Positions 25,268 through 36,253 of a stretch of 64,000 bases of DNA are shown piece after piece. How positions within the stretch are numbered: position 1 is the stretch's first letter; each line of letters begins with the position of its first letter. The notes under the pieces were generated by a model. The model did not search any database and was not told the origin of the DNA. It saw only the letters and a program-made list of their open reading frames with translations. Made by a program: the position numbers and the translations under genes. This DNA comes from Streptomyces glaucescens (GTDB lineage Bacteria > Actinomycetota > Actinomycetes > Streptomycetales > Streptomycetaceae): NCBI RefSeq assembly GCF_000761215.1, contig NZ_CP009438.1, positions 2,437,501 through 2,501,500 on the forward strand, written 5' to 3'.

Positions 25268-25924
25268 TCAGCTCCCCTTGGCGTGGTGCCGGGCGAACCC
25301 CCACGACTGGTGGGTGCGTTCGCGGCGGGCGTGGGACGGGGGCCGCCGGTCGCCGGTGTCGTGGCGGGCGGGGGCGACCAGGTCCTCGAACAGGGCGCGG
25401 GCCTCGACCATCGCCTCGCGCATCTCCTCCGTGGCGGCCTGCTGCGGCTGCCCGTCGGCACCGCCGTCCGCGCGCGCCATGCGGTGGACGCGCCGGTAGC
25501 CGTGGACGTGGTCCGCGTGGTGCACGGACAGGGCGGCGAGCTGCTCCTCGTAGTGGCCGCCGTCCGGGAAGCCCCGTACCCCGGCGAGTTCGGCGAGCAG
25601 CCGGTCCGCCTCGGTCACGGCCTCGCGCGGCGAGTCGACGAACCGCTCCTGCGCGAGCTGCCACCGCTGCTCGTACTCACGGCGCAGTGCCGGTTCCAGC
25701 GGCCGTTCCCGCAGGCCGCCGTGGCGTTCCAGCCGCTCGGTCAGTTCCCGCTCGGCTGCCTTGGTGTCTCCGTCGTGCCGGGCGACGGCCCGCTCGTACT
25801 CGGGGCCGAAGCGCCGCTTCAGTTCGCGTCCGCCGGTCGCACCCCGGCGCCGCATCAACAGGGCGGCGCCGATGACGACGACCACCCCGATCACGATCAA
25901 CGCAACGATCAAGCCTGTGGACAT
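25268..25924 (-). CDS. Single-pass membrane protein with helical cytoplasmic domain
   Basis: 218 residues from ATG 25924, with GGAGGG eight bases ahead. The N-terminal membrane helix is MSTGLIVALIVIGVVVVIGA, followed by RRRGATGGRELKRRFGPEYE and a long charged helical region (AVARHDGDTKAAERELTERL; QLAQERFVDSPREAVTEADR). The protein probably spans the membrane once with the bulk inside. It shares the FVDsPReAVtEAD block with its downstream partner. The function is unknown; membrane placement plus paralogy suggests the two may bind each other. Confidence 0.8.
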   Translation of the reverse strand: MSTGLIVALIVIGVVVVIGAALLMRRRGATGGRELKRRFGPEYERAVARHDGDTKAAERELTERLERHGGLRERPLEPALRREYEQRWQLAQERFVDSPREAVTEADRLLAELAGVRGFPDGGHYEEQLAALSVHHADHVHGYRRVHRMARADGGADGQPQQAATEEMREAMVEARALFEDLVAPARHDTGDRRPPSHARRERTHQSWGFARHHAKGS

Positions 25925-26057
25925 ACGGTTGCCCTCCGGGTTCTCGGAACGCTGAACGGGTTGCCGCACGACGGGCCCGCAAACGACGGCCGCCCGGCCC
26001 CAGGGACCCGTTCCGGCCGGGAATCCGTTTGCGCGGGCCCCCGTCGGCGTCCCGAGA

Positions 26058-26576
26058 ATGACCGCCATGACTTCTTCGACGACGGCCTGGACCGTCGCCC
26101 CCGAGCCCGTCGGCTCCCCCGACGCCCTCGCCCTGTGGCGGGCGTACTACACGGAGGTCAGCGACCGCTGGTACCTGCTGCGCGAGAACCGCCGCACCGA
26201 CCCCGACGAGCTGGAGCGGGAGATCGCGGCCGGGGCCGAGGGCGGCCTGACCCCGCCGGGCGGGCGGCTGCTGGTCGCGCGGTACGGCGGCACGGCGGCC
26301 GGCACGGCGGGCGTACGGCGCACCGCGGACCCGGCGGTCGCCGAGCTGACGCGGGTGTACCTGCTGCCGGACCGGCGCGGCAGGGGCGGCGCCGCCCTCC
26401 TGGTGGCCGCCGCCGAGGACGCCGCCCGCGCCCTGGGCGCGAGCCGGCTGGTCCTGGACACGCGGGGCGACCTGGTGGAGGCGCGGACGCTGTACGCGCG
26501 GCTCGGCTACCGGGAGACCGCCCCGCACAACGACGCGCCGTACGCCGAGCACTGGTTCGCCAAGGACCTCGGCTGA
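26058..26576 (+). CDS. GNAT-family N-acetyltransferase
   Basis: 172 residues from ATG 26058, or 169 from ATG 26067; neither has a strong ribosome site. The acetyl-CoA-binding motif A is AELTRVYLLPDRRGRGGAAL near 95-115, followed by LLVAAAEDAARALGASRLVL and the C-terminal LYARLGYRET. It is cytoplasmic. The substrate is not predictable. It is divergent from the membrane-protein gene and has the tandem repeat array just downstream. Confidence 0.88.
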   Translation: MTAMTSSTTAWTVAPEPVGSPDALALWRAYYTEVSDRWYLLRENRRTDPDELEREIAAGAEGGLTPPGGRLLVARYGGTAAGTAGVRRTADPAVAELTRVYLLPDRRGRGGAALLVAAAEDAARALGASRLVLDTRGDLVEARTLYARLGYRETAPHNDAPYAEHWFAKDLG

Positions 26577-26592
26577 CAGCCCGGCGGCGGGG

Positions 26593-28865
<2,273 letters not shown>

Positions 28866-28989
28866 TCATCGGTGTGACCCGTTATGGCCTGTTGAGTCCT
28901 GTGACATGGCACGGATCGGCCGGGGGCGCGGTGACGGCCTCCACGGAATCTGCATAATCACTGGAGTTCGCGAGGGGGAGGGACCGAGC

Positions 28990-29994
28990 GTGGCGGAGCC
29001 GAAGGGGCACACCTGCCCGGAGTGCGGGGCGGTCCGGGGGGCCGACAACACCCCGTCGTGCGCCTGCGGCGAGCGGGCGGCCGACGCGCTGCGCGACGCC
29101 CGCACGGCGGAGCAGGCGGCGGCGGAGGACTTCGACCCGCTGCGGATACGCCCGTACGTCGACCTGGACGGCGCCGGGGAGCCGCAGGCCGCGCCCGGGG
29201 GGTCCGCGTCGGACGCCGAGCCGACCATGCCGCTGCGCCCGGTGGAGCCGGAGCCGGCGACGACCGTGCTGCCCACCCCACTGGCCCCGCCCGCCGCCGC
29301 GCCCAGCGCCGACGACCTCGGCCTGTTCGACGAGGGCGCGCGGGACCCGGGGACCGCCCCCGCGGGGCCGGGGCGCGCCGGGACCGAGCGTCCGCGGCGC
29401 CGCCGTACCGCGGCACTCGTCGTCTCCGGCGGGGTCGTCGCCGTCATCGCGGCGGCGGCCCTGGCCGGCGGACTCTTCTCCTACGACCCGCCGTCGCGGG
29501 ACACCGCGCTGCCGGAGGACGTCCGCGAGGCCGTCCCGGAGGCCCGCACCAGCGCGGCAGCCCCCTCCGCACCGGCCCCCGGCACCGCCTCCGCCTCCGC
29601 CTCCGCGTCCTCCGCCTCCCCGTCCGCGTCGGAGAGCACCAGCCCGTCCGCCTCGCCGAGCCCGTCGCGGTCCAGCGCCTCCCCCACCCCGACACCGACC
29701 CCCACGCCCACCCCGGCCCCGTCCACGACCACCGCCCGGCCCAGCGTGTCGGCCGTCGCCCCGGAGGAGGACCCGCCCGTCCTCCAGCGCGGCGACCGCG
29801 GCCCCGAGGTCACGGAGCTCCAGCTCCGCCTGCGCCAGCTCTACCTCTACAACGACGACGCCCACGGGACCTTCGACCAGTCCGTCGAGCAGGCCCTGCG
29901 CAACTACCAGTCGTCCCGCGGCCTCCACGACGAGCTGAGCGTGTACGGGCCGAGGACGCGGGAGGCCCTGGAGCGGGAGACGCGCGAGCCCTGA
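28990..29994 (+). CDS. Membrane-anchored peptidoglycan-binding protein with zinc ribbon
   Basis: 334 residues from GTG 28990, preceded by GAGGGGGAGGGA. A zinc-ribbon-like head (TCPECGAVRGADNTPSCACG) sits in the cytoplasm. A membrane helix (LVVSGGVVAVIAAAALAGGL) lies near residue 145-165. A long Ser/Pro/Thr-Ala linker crosses the wall, and a C-terminal PG_binding_1 domain (LQRGDRGPEVTELQLRLRQL; GTFDQSVEQALRNYQSSRGL) ends it. The layout suggests a link between a cytoplasmic partner and the cell wall. The short Thr-Pro and Ser-Ala repeats are prone to length change. Confidence 0.85.
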   Translation: MAEPKGHTCPECGAVRGADNTPSCACGERAADALRDARTAEQAAAEDFDPLRIRPYVDLDGAGEPQAAPGGSASDAEPTMPLRPVEPEPATTVLPTPLAPPAAAPSADDLGLFDEGARDPGTAPAGPGRAGTERPRRRRTAALVVSGGVVAVIAAAALAGGLFSYDPPSRDTALPEDVREAVPEARTSAAAPSAPAPGTASASASASSASPSASESTSPSASPSPSRSSASPTPTPTPTPTPAPSTTTARPSVSAVAPEEDPPVLQRGDRGPEVTELQLRLRQLYLYNDDAHGTFDQSVEQALRNYQSSRGLHDELSVYGPRTREALERETREP

Positions 29995-30008
29995 CGGGGT
30001 ACCGCCGA

Positions 30009-30032
30009 GGCGACCGCTGCCGAGCGGTCGCC
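30009..30032. terminator. Terminator hairpin, 10-base perfect stem
   Basis: GGCGACCGCT and AGCGGTCGCC with a GCCG loop, just after the peptidoglycan-binding gene. Confidence 0.7.
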
Positions 30033-30085
30033 ATGCTCGACGCGAGCGGGCCGGCGCCGTGACGGCCCTGCGGGCACGACGGGAA

Positions 30086-30105
30086 GGGCGCCGCTAGCGG
30101 CGCCC
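30086..30105. terminator. Perfect 20-base palindrome at the HAD gene 3' end
   Basis: GGGCGCCGCTAGCGGCGCCC spans the stop codon of the minus-strand HAD gene. It probably terminates that transcript and faces the terminator of the convergent gene. Confidence 0.55.
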
Positions 30106-30762
30106 GTCGATGTGCAGCCGGATCGTGCCGTCCCCGGCCGGCTCGACGCGCACCTCGGTCAGGTCGCGGACCAGCACGTCCGGGCGGTGGGCGGCGGCCC
30201 GGGGGCCGACGCCGACGACGCGCATGCCGGCGGCGCGGCCCGCGGTGATGCCCGCGCCGGAGTCCTCGAAGACGACGCAGTCGGCGGGGGCGACGCCCAG
30301 TTCGGCGGCGCCCTTGAGGAAGCCCTCGGGGTCGGGCTTGCTGGCGCCGACGGACTCGGCGGTGACGCGGACGCCGGGCAGGGGCAGGCCCGCGGCGGCC
30401 ATGCGGGCCGTGGAGAGGGCCACGTCCGCCGAGGTCACGAGGGCGTGCGGGAGGCCGCGCAGGGCGGCGAGGAAGGCGGGCGCGCCGGGCACCGGCACGA
30501 CGCCGTCCAGGTCGGCGGTCTCCTCGGCGAGCATGCGCGCGTTGTCCGCGTGGTTCTGTGCCATCGGCCGGTGCGGCAGCAGGACGGCCATCGAGGCGTA
30601 TCCCTGGCGGCCGTGGACCACCTTCATCACCTCGTCGCCGTCGAGTCCGTGCCGGTCGGCCCAGCGGCGCCAGATCCGTTCCACCACGGCGTCGGAGTTG
30701 ACGAGGGTGCCGTCCATGTCGAGCAGGAGGGCGCGGGCGGTGAGCACGGTGGTGGCCGTCAT
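30094..30762 (-). CDS. HAD-superfamily phosphatase, subfamily IA (sugar-phosphatase type)
   Basis: 222 residues from ATG 30762. Motif I is LLLDMDGTLVNSD (nucleophile and acid Asp, near 13-17), motif II VTSAD, motif III ASKPDPEGFLKGA and motif IV VVFEDSGAGITAG. The cap domain lies between motifs I and II (IWRRWADRHGLDGDEVMKVV). This is the beta-phosphoglucomutase/glycerol- and sugar-phosphatase group. It hydrolyses small phosphorylated sugars; the specific substrate is not clear. A preceding 160-base gap holds its promoter. Confidence 0.92.
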   Translation of the reverse strand: MTATTVLTARALLLDMDGTLVNSDAVVERIWRRWADRHGLDGDEVMKVVHGRQGYASMAVLLPHRPMAQNHADNARMLAEETADLDGVVPVPGAPAFLAALRGLPHALVTSADVALSTARMAAAGLPLPGVRVTAESVGASKPDPEGFLKGAAELGVAPADCVVFEDSGAGITAGRAAGMRVVGVGPRAAAHRPDVLVRDLTEVRVEPAGDGTIRLHIDGRR

Positions 30763-30929
30763 CGGCAGCAGCTCCAGGATCGGGGGAACAGAGCGGCCCC
30801 GCCCGCCGGTCAGGGAAAACGGGCGGGAGCCACTTTGTTTCTCCACGGTACAAAACAATTCCGGCATCCCGCCAGCGCCCCGGCGAAAACTTCATCCGCC
30901 GTTCAGCCCGGGGGCGGAGGAACGGCGGC

Positions 30930-31511
30930 TCAACCGGTCACGGCCTCCCACAGGCTCCACACGCCCAGCAGCAGCATGACCACCGCCGCGACCTTGGTGA
31001 TGAGCTTCAGCGGCACCCGCTTCATCAGGGCCTTCCCGCCGACGATGCCGAGCCCGGCCACCGCCCACAGCGCGAGCACCGCGCCCAGGCCGACGGAGAG
31101 CGGATCGTCGTAGCGGGCCGCGAGGTTCGCCGTCATGATCTGCGTGAGGTCGCCGAACTCGGCGACCAGGATCAGCATGAAGCCGGACCCGGCCACCTTC
31201 CAGAAGGACTGGTTCTCCGGCTTGCGGATCTCCTCCTCGTCCTCGTCCTTCTTCATCAGCAGCACCGCCGCGCCGCCCAGGAACAGCACGCCGGTCAGCG
31301 CGTGCAGGATCTGCTGCGGCAGCAGGGTGAGCACGCTGCCCGCCGCGACGGCGAGCGCGACGTGCAGCGCGAAGGCGGCGGCGACGCCCGCGAAGACGTA
31401 GGAGGCGCGGTAGCGGGTGCCCAGGACGAGACCGGCCAGCGCGGTCTTGTCGGGCAGCTCGGCAAGGAAGACGACGCCGAAGACGAGCGCCGTGACGGTC
31501 AGGCTGATCAA
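30930..31511 (-). CDS. TMEM165/GDT1 (UPF0016) family transporter, probable Mn2+ exporter
   Basis: 193 residues with six membrane helices in two halves, each with the family's metal site: FLAELPDKTALAGLVLG near residue 15-31 and LVAEFGDLTQIMTANLAARY near 115. A short acidic loop (KKDEDEEEIRK) joins the halves. The start is TTG 31511, with TGAGGAACC six bases ahead; no ATG is better placed. A yybP-ykoY riboswitch in the 5' leader ties it to manganese, so Mn2+ efflux under excess Mn is the likely role. Confidence 0.92.
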   Translation of the reverse strand: MISLTVTALVFGVVFLAELPDKTALAGLVLGTRYRASYVFAGVAAAFALHVALAVAAGSVLTLLPQQILHALTGVLFLGGAAVLLMKKDEDEEEIRKPENQSFWKVAGSGFMLILVAEFGDLTQIMTANLAARYDDPLSVGLGAVLALWAVAGLGIVGGKALMKRVPLKLITKVAAVVMLLLGVWSLWEAVTG

Positions 31512-31627
31512 GGTTCCTCAATCGGTCGGGACTGCCCCCACCGAGAGGTTCGAGCCCTTGCGGACGACACCTCGGCAAGGACAGCACACGGCACCCGCGC
31601 CGTACGGCACGGGTGTGCACTGCTTGC

Positions 31628-31762
31628 CGAAGGTCTCGCTGGCCGGTCCCCGCGGAGTTCGGCGGCGGTGCGGCGAACTGGCGTGAGATCCGGCTCCGGG
31701 CGCCGGCCCAGCGGGGCTGGGCAGTATGTCGACGGTCCGGCGAAGAGCTACTCCCCTTCTGC
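31628..31762 (-). promoter_or_regulatory. yybP-ykoY (Mn2+) riboswitch
   Basis: On the minus strand the leader opens with AGAAGGGGAGTAGCTCTTC (31743-31761), the invariant start of this class. It continues with GTCGACATACTGCCC and ends with CAGCGAGACCTTCGG near 31628-31642, the conserved closing segment. A long hairpin follows (31560-31630; ACCCGTGCCGTACGGCGCGGGT inside larger arms), likely the expression platform. The gene start is ~115 bases further on. The sequence features fit RF00080 closely. Confidence 0.93.
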
Positions 31763-31938
31763 GCCGTCCATGGTACGCGACCCGGCGCACGGCGATGCGT
31801 CCGAAAGTTCGATCACGAACCTTGTCGCGCCATGTACGCGTCATTAGCTTCTTACCGGGCGCACACCCGTACGCAACGCCCCGCCGCGAGCATTCCCACG
31901 CTCGCACACCGGCACCCCCACACCCCGAGGGAGTTCGC

Positions 31939-32583
31939 ATGTCCAGGTTCTACGCGCGTCGACGGTTTGGCATGGTCACGGCATTCAGCGCGCTGCTCGC
32001 CTCGCTCGCGCTGGTCGACGCCCCGGCCGCCTCCGCCGCCCTGCCCACCCCCGTCAGCGCCGACACCGCCCGCACCTACCTCGCCGCCCTCCCCGTCGCC
32101 ACCGAGGACCGCACCGGCTACAACCGCGACCTGTTCCCGCACTGGATCACCCAGTCCGGCACCTGCAACACCCGCGAGACGGTCCTCAAGCGCGACGGCT
32201 CGGGCGTCGTCACCGACTCCTCCTGCGCCGCCACCAGCGGCAGCTGGTACTCCCCCTACGACGGCGCCACCTGGACCGCCGCCTCCGACCTCGACATCGA
32301 CCACCTCGTGCCGCTCGCCGAGGCCTGGGACTCCGGCGCGGACGGCTGGACCACCTCCCGCCGCCAGGCCTTCGCCAACGACCTGACCCGCCCCCAGCTC
32401 CTCGCCGTCACCGACAACGTCAACCAGGCCAAGGGCGACCAGGACCCGGCCACCTGGATGCCGTCCCGCACCGCCTACCACTGCACCTACGTGCGCGCCT
32501 GGGTGCAGGTGAAGTACTACTACGGCCTCTCCGTGGACTCCGCCGAGAAGAGCGCCCTGCAGAGCCGCCTCGCCGCCTGCTGA
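31939..32583 (+). CDS. Secreted HNH endonuclease (GmrSD C-terminal/DUF1524-like)
   Basis: 214 residues from ATG 31939, with GAGGGAG seven bases ahead. The signal peptide (GMVTAFSALLASLALVDAPA, cleavage near SAA) is followed by a domain with DIDHLVPLAEAWDSGA (the metal-finger histidine), FANDLTRPQLLAVTDNVNQA and KGDQDPATWMPSR. This is the pattern of extracellular HNH nucleases of streptomycetes. Cysteine pairs (GTCNTR, SSCAAT, YHCTYV, C-terminal AAC) suggest disulfides. It degrades DNA outside the cell, for nutrition or defence. It diverges from the Mn2+ exporter leader. Confidence 0.9.
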   Translation: MSRFYARRRFGMVTAFSALLASLALVDAPAASAALPTPVSADTARTYLAALPVATEDRTGYNRDLFPHWITQSGTCNTRETVLKRDGSGVVTDSSCAATSGSWYSPYDGATWTAASDLDIDHLVPLAEAWDSGADGWTTSRRQAFANDLTRPQLLAVTDNVNQAKGDQDPATWMPSRTAYHCTYVRAWVQVKYYYGLSVDSAEKSALQSRLAAC

Positions 32584-32678
32584 ATCCTTTCCGCCCGGTC
32601 CGCCGCGTCCCGCGCGGGGAATCCCCCCGCGGCCCTCCGTCGTTCCGTACCGTACGGGGCGACGGAGGAGGATTTCCC

Positions 32679-34352
32679 ATGACCGGACTGCGCCTCGGAC
32701 CCCTGCTCAGATACACGGACGGCTCCACCGCGACCATCTGGGTCGAGACCGGCCGCCCCTGCACCGCCGAGGTGCGCTGCGCCGACGGCGCCCGGGGCAG
32801 CGCGCACACCTTCCAGGTGGCGGGCCACCACTACGCCCTGATCCCCGTCACCGGGCTCACCCCCGGCACCACCACCGCGTACGAGGTGCACCTCGACGGC
32901 ACCCGCGTGTGGCCGCTGCCCGACTCCCCCTTCCCGCCCTCCGTCATCCGCACCGGCCTCGCCGACGACCCGGTGCGCGTCGCCTTCGGCTCCTGCCGCT
33001 GGGCCGCGCCGCCCGCCAGCGACCGGCCCGGCCCCACCGGGGACGCCCGCGAGAAGGACCCCGTCGGCCCCGACGCCCTCGACACCTTCGCCACCCGCCT
33101 CGCCGCCGACCCGGACACCGAGCGGCCCGACGTGCTCCTGCTCCTCGGCGACCAGGTGTACGCCGACGAGACCTCCCCGGCCACCCGCCGCTGGCTCGCC
33201 GGCCGCCGCGACCTGGACGAACCGCCCGGCAGCGGCGTGGCCGACTACGAGGAGTACACCCGGCTCTACTACGAGTCCTGGCTCGACCCCCAGGTGCGCT
33301 GGCTGCTCTCCACCGTGCCCAGCTGCATGATCTTCGACGACCACGACGTCATCGACGACTGGAACACCTCCGCCTCCTGGCTCGCCGACATGCGCTCCAC
33401 CCCCTGGTGGCAGGAACGGCTGCTGAGCGGGCTGATGTCCTACTGGGTGTACCAGCACATCGGGAACCTGTCCCCGGCCGAGCTCGCCGAAGACCCCCTC
33501 TACGCGGCCGTGCACGACACACCCGACGCCACCGGCCTCCTGCGCGCCTTCGCCGCCCGCGCCGACGAGGACCCGACCACCGTGCGCTGGAGCTACCGGC
33601 GCGACTTCGGCCGGGTCCGGCTGGTCATGGTCGACTCCCGGGCGGCCCGCGTCCTGGAGGAGGGCTCCCGCTCCATGCTCGACCCCGGCGAGGCCGCCTG
33701 GGTGCGCGAACAGGCCCTCGCCGGCCGGGGCGACTACGACCACCTGCTCATCGGCACCTCCCTGCCCTGGCTGCTGCCGCCCCTGATGCACGACGCCGAG
33801 GCCTGGGACGCGGCGCTGTGCCGGGGCGAGAAGGGGCCGCGCTGGGCCCGGCTCGGGGAGAAGCTGCGCCGGGCCGCCGACCTGGAGCACTGGGCGGCGT
33901 TCCCCGGGTCCTTCGCCGACCTGGCCGGCCTGATCGCCGAGGCGGGCTCCGGGAGCGGGGCGCCCGCGACGGTGTGCGTGCTGTCCGGGGACGTCCACCA
34001 CGCGTACATCGCCGAGCCCTCCTGGCCCGCCGGGCGCGGCCCGGACGCCCGCGTCCTGCAACTGACCTGCTCCCCCGTCCACAACCGCATCCCCCTCCCG
34101 CTGCACCTGGCCTTCCTGCTGGCCTGGACCGGTGCCGCGCGGTTCGCCGGGCGGCGGCTGGCGGGACACGGCGGCATCCCGAGACCGCCGGTGAAATGGC
34201 GCAAGACCGGCGGCCCCTGGTTCGGCAACCAGCTCATGACCCTCACCCTGCACGGGCGTTCGGCGGCACTGCGCCTGGAACAGGCCCGCGCGTGGCGGCG
34301 CGGCGGGGGCCGGCTGACCACGGTGAGCGAGTCGGTCCTCAGCGGCCGGTGA
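32679..34352 (+). CDS. PhoD-like metallophosphatase family protein
   Basis: 557 residues, with GGAGGAGG before ATG 32679. The PhoD-like fold is shown by RVAFGSCRW, LLLLGDQVYADE (metal ligands), CMIFDDHDVIDDWNTSASWL, LVMVDSRAARVL, LIGTSLPWLLPP and SGDVHHAYIAE. Unlike secreted PhoD enzymes it has no signal peptide or twin-arginine motif, so it acts in the cytoplasm. It would hydrolyse phosphodiesters or monoesters with metal help; the substrate is unknown. It is a single gene with its own promoter. Confidence 0.9.
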   Translation: MTGLRLGPLLRYTDGSTATIWVETGRPCTAEVRCADGARGSAHTFQVAGHHYALIPVTGLTPGTTTAYEVHLDGTRVWPLPDSPFPPSVIRTGLADDPVRVAFGSCRWAAPPASDRPGPTGDAREKDPVGPDALDTFATRLAADPDTERPDVLLLLGDQVYADETSPATRRWLAGRRDLDEPPGSGVADYEEYTRLYYESWLDPQVRWLLSTVPSCMIFDDHDVIDDWNTSASWLADMRSTPWWQERLLSGLMSYWVYQHIGNLSPAELAEDPLYAAVHDTPDATGLLRAFAARADEDPTTVRWSYRRDFGRVRLVMVDSRAARVLEEGSRSMLDPGEAAWVREQALAGRGDYDHLLIGTSLPWLLPPLMHDAEAWDAALCRGEKGPRWARLGEKLRRAADLEHWAAFPGSFADLAGLIAEAGSGSGAPATVCVLSGDVHHAYIAEPSWPAGRGPDARVLQLTCSPVHNRIPLPLHLAFLLAWTGAARFAGRRLAGHGGIPRPPVKWRKTGGPWFGNQLMTLTLHGRSAALRLEQARAWRRGGGRLTTVSESVLSGR

Positions 34353-34507
34353 GGCCGGGCGGGGAGGGCGGCGGAAGGCGGCGGAAGGCGGCCGGTAAGA
34401 GGAGGGGGCGGCTGCCGGGGGCGGTCGGGATCGGCGGCGCCGGGGGCGGTCGAGACCTCTGGAAGGAAGGGTAAACACTGGCTAAATGTTGAACTTGCAA
34501 GCATTGA

Positions 34508-34521
34508 TTAGGCACACCTAA
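34508..34521. promoter_or_regulatory. Iron box (DmdR/IdeR-type operator)
   Basis: TTAGGCACACCTAA is a 14-base dyad matching the core of the streptomycete DmdR1/IdeR iron box (15 of 19 positions against TTAGGTTAGGCTCACCTAA, by eye). It is centred 77 bases before the DoxX-family start. Confidence 0.8.
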
Positions 34522-34591
34522 CGTGAGGCTCCCCACTCGGTTTCGTCCCCGACGGGTCCACCCGACCCGCCCGACCGAAGGAGCCCCCCAC

Positions 34592-35044
34592 ATGACCGAA
34601 CGTCTCAACAGTGCACAGCCCTATGTGATCGGCCTGTACCGCGTCGTGGTCGGCCTGCTCTTCGCCTGCCACGGCGCCGCCTCCCTGTTCGGCGTTCTCG
34701 GCGGGGCGGCGGGCAGCGACGGCGGCACCGTGCCCGCCGGAACCTGGCCGGGCTGGTACGCGGCGGTGATCCAGCTCGTCGGCGGCGGGCTGGTGCTGCT
34801 CGGCCTCGGCACCCGCGTGGCCGCGTTCATCGCCTCCGGCTCGATGGCGTACGCCTACTTCGACGTCCACCAGTCCATGGGCCTGTGGCCCATGGAGAAC
34901 GGCGGCGAGGCCGCGGCGATGTTCTGCTGGGCCTTCTTCGTGCTGGTCTTCACCGGTTCCGGCGCGTTCGGCCTGGACCGGCTGTTCGCCAGGCGGTCCG
35001 CCGAGCCGGAACCGGCACCCCACCAGGCCCCGGTGACGGCCTGA
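34592..35044 (+). CDS. DoxX-family membrane protein under an iron box
   Basis: 150 residues from ATG 34592, with AAGGAG eight bases ahead. Four membrane segments fit the DoxX fold (YVIGLYRVVVGLLFACHGAA; VIQLVGGGLVLLGLGTRVAA; AAMFCWAFFVLVFTGSGAFG), with the typical SMAYAYFD between. DoxX proteins are linked to thiol and oxidative stress defence and quinol chemistry. The operator upstream suggests repression by iron-loaded DmdR and induction in iron shortage. Confidence 0.88.
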   Translation: MTERLNSAQPYVIGLYRVVVGLLFACHGAASLFGVLGGAAGSDGGTVPAGTWPGWYAAVIQLVGGGLVLLGLGTRVAAFIASGSMAYAYFDVHQSMGLWPMENGGEAAAMFCWAFFVLVFTGSGAFGLDRLFARRSAEPEPAPHQAPVTA

Positions 35045-35238
35045 CGGCATGAAGGCATGACGGTGTGACGGCTCGAGCCGGAGCCGGCACTCCGTCCGGG
35101 CGGTCCCGGGTCCCCGGGGCCGCCCGATACCGGCCACGCGGTGAACACCCCGTGCCGACCACGCGAGCCCCCCGTGAACCCCTTGTCACACCCCGGGCGT
35201 ACCCTCTTAGGGCTTACGGGGGACAACGGGGAGTAACG

Positions 35239-35844
35239 GTGCTGGAGAGTGTGGGGTCACTGACGGGCAGTCCATGGATCTACGCCATGGTCGTCGCCTC
35301 GGTCCTGTTCGATGTGTTCCTGCCGGTCCTGCCGAGCGGGGTCCTGGTCATCATGGCGGCGACCGCGGCGGCCGCGGGCACCGGCGCCGCGACCGGCAAG
35401 GTCCCCCACGACGTCCCCGACATCCTCGTGCTGACCCTGTGCGCCACGACCGCGTCGATACTCGGCGACCTCGTCGCCTACCGCCTGGCCTGGCGCGGCG
35501 GCGACCGGCTGGACCGCGCCCTCGCCCGCTCACCCCGCCTCAGCCTGGCGCAGGAACGTCTCGGCGCGGCACTGGCCCGGGGCGGCGGCGCCCTCGTCGT
35601 ACTGGCCCGGTTCGCTCCCGCGGGCCGCTCCGTCGTCTCCCTCGGCGCCGGCGCCGCCCGCCGCCGCGCCCGCGACTTCCTCCCCTGGTCCGCGCTGGCC
35701 GGCCTGTCCTGGGCCCTCTACAGCGTGGCCCTCGGCTACTTCGGCGCCCACTGGCTCGGCGCCACCTGGCTGGCCACGGGGGTGTCCGTGCTGGCGCTCG
35801 CCGGCGCGGGCGCCCTGGCCACGTACGTGGTACGCCGGACCTGA
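35239..35844 (+). CDS. DedA-family membrane protein
   Basis: 201 residues from GTG 35239. Hydrophobic helices and the DedA core are visible: ASVLFDVFLPVLPSGVLVIM, SILGDLVAYRLAWRGGD (the Gly-Asp segment), ALVVLARFAPAGRSVVSLGA (the conserved FxPxGR) and RRRARDFLPWSALAGLSWAL. DedA/SNARE-associated proteins flip polyprenyl-phosphate or phospholipid carriers and support proton balance. It is smaller than E. coli DedA (~220) but complete. It is probably monocistronic. Confidence 0.88.
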   Translation: MLESVGSLTGSPWIYAMVVASVLFDVFLPVLPSGVLVIMAATAAAAGTGAATGKVPHDVPDILVLTLCATTASILGDLVAYRLAWRGGDRLDRALARSPRLSLAQERLGAALARGGGALVVLARFAPAGRSVVSLGAGAARRRARDFLPWSALAGLSWALYSVALGYFGAHWLGATWLATGVSVLALAGAGALATYVVRRT

Positions 35845-36253
35845 TCCCGGCCGGCAGCGTCCGGGTCCTGCGCGAGCGCGCGGGTGACCAGCGCGTGCGC
35901 CCGCTGCCGTCCGGGCTGGGCACCCTGCATCCCGCCCGACGCCGTGCCCTGCGCGCCCGCCCCGCGGCGTGGTGCGCGCCCCCGGTCCGGCACCCCGTGT
36001 TCGCGCCCCGCGGCCCGACACCCCGAGGGTCCGCGCCCCGCGGCCCGGGTCCGCGGCCCGGATGGCCGCCCGACTCGCGGACCCGCCACCCCAGCCCACG
36101 GCCCGCCACCCTGCCACCCGGCCCGGCACCATGCCATGCGCAGCCCGCCCCGCGGCGTGGTGCGCGCCCCCCGGTCCGGCGCCCCGTGTTCGCGCCCCCC
36201 GGCCCGGCACCCCATGTGCGCGCCCCGCGGTCCGCGCCCCGCGCCGCGGTCCG
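35845..36253. repeat. Gene-free, extremely GC-rich tract with a ~70-base direct repeat
   Basis: About 409 bases without a supported gene. A block opening GCCCGCCCCGCGGCGTGGTG, followed by CGCGCCCCCGGTCCGGC, occurs near 35955 and again near 36144, about 188 bases apart. The shorter motif CGCGCCCCGCGGCCCG recurs several times between them. It looks like amplified low-complexity spacer. Confidence 0.7.

Noticed and set aside
35540..36253. Genes in the GC-rich tract before DUF2277
   Set aside because: All frames are Arg/Gly/Pro low complexity created by the repeats, with no start-site support.
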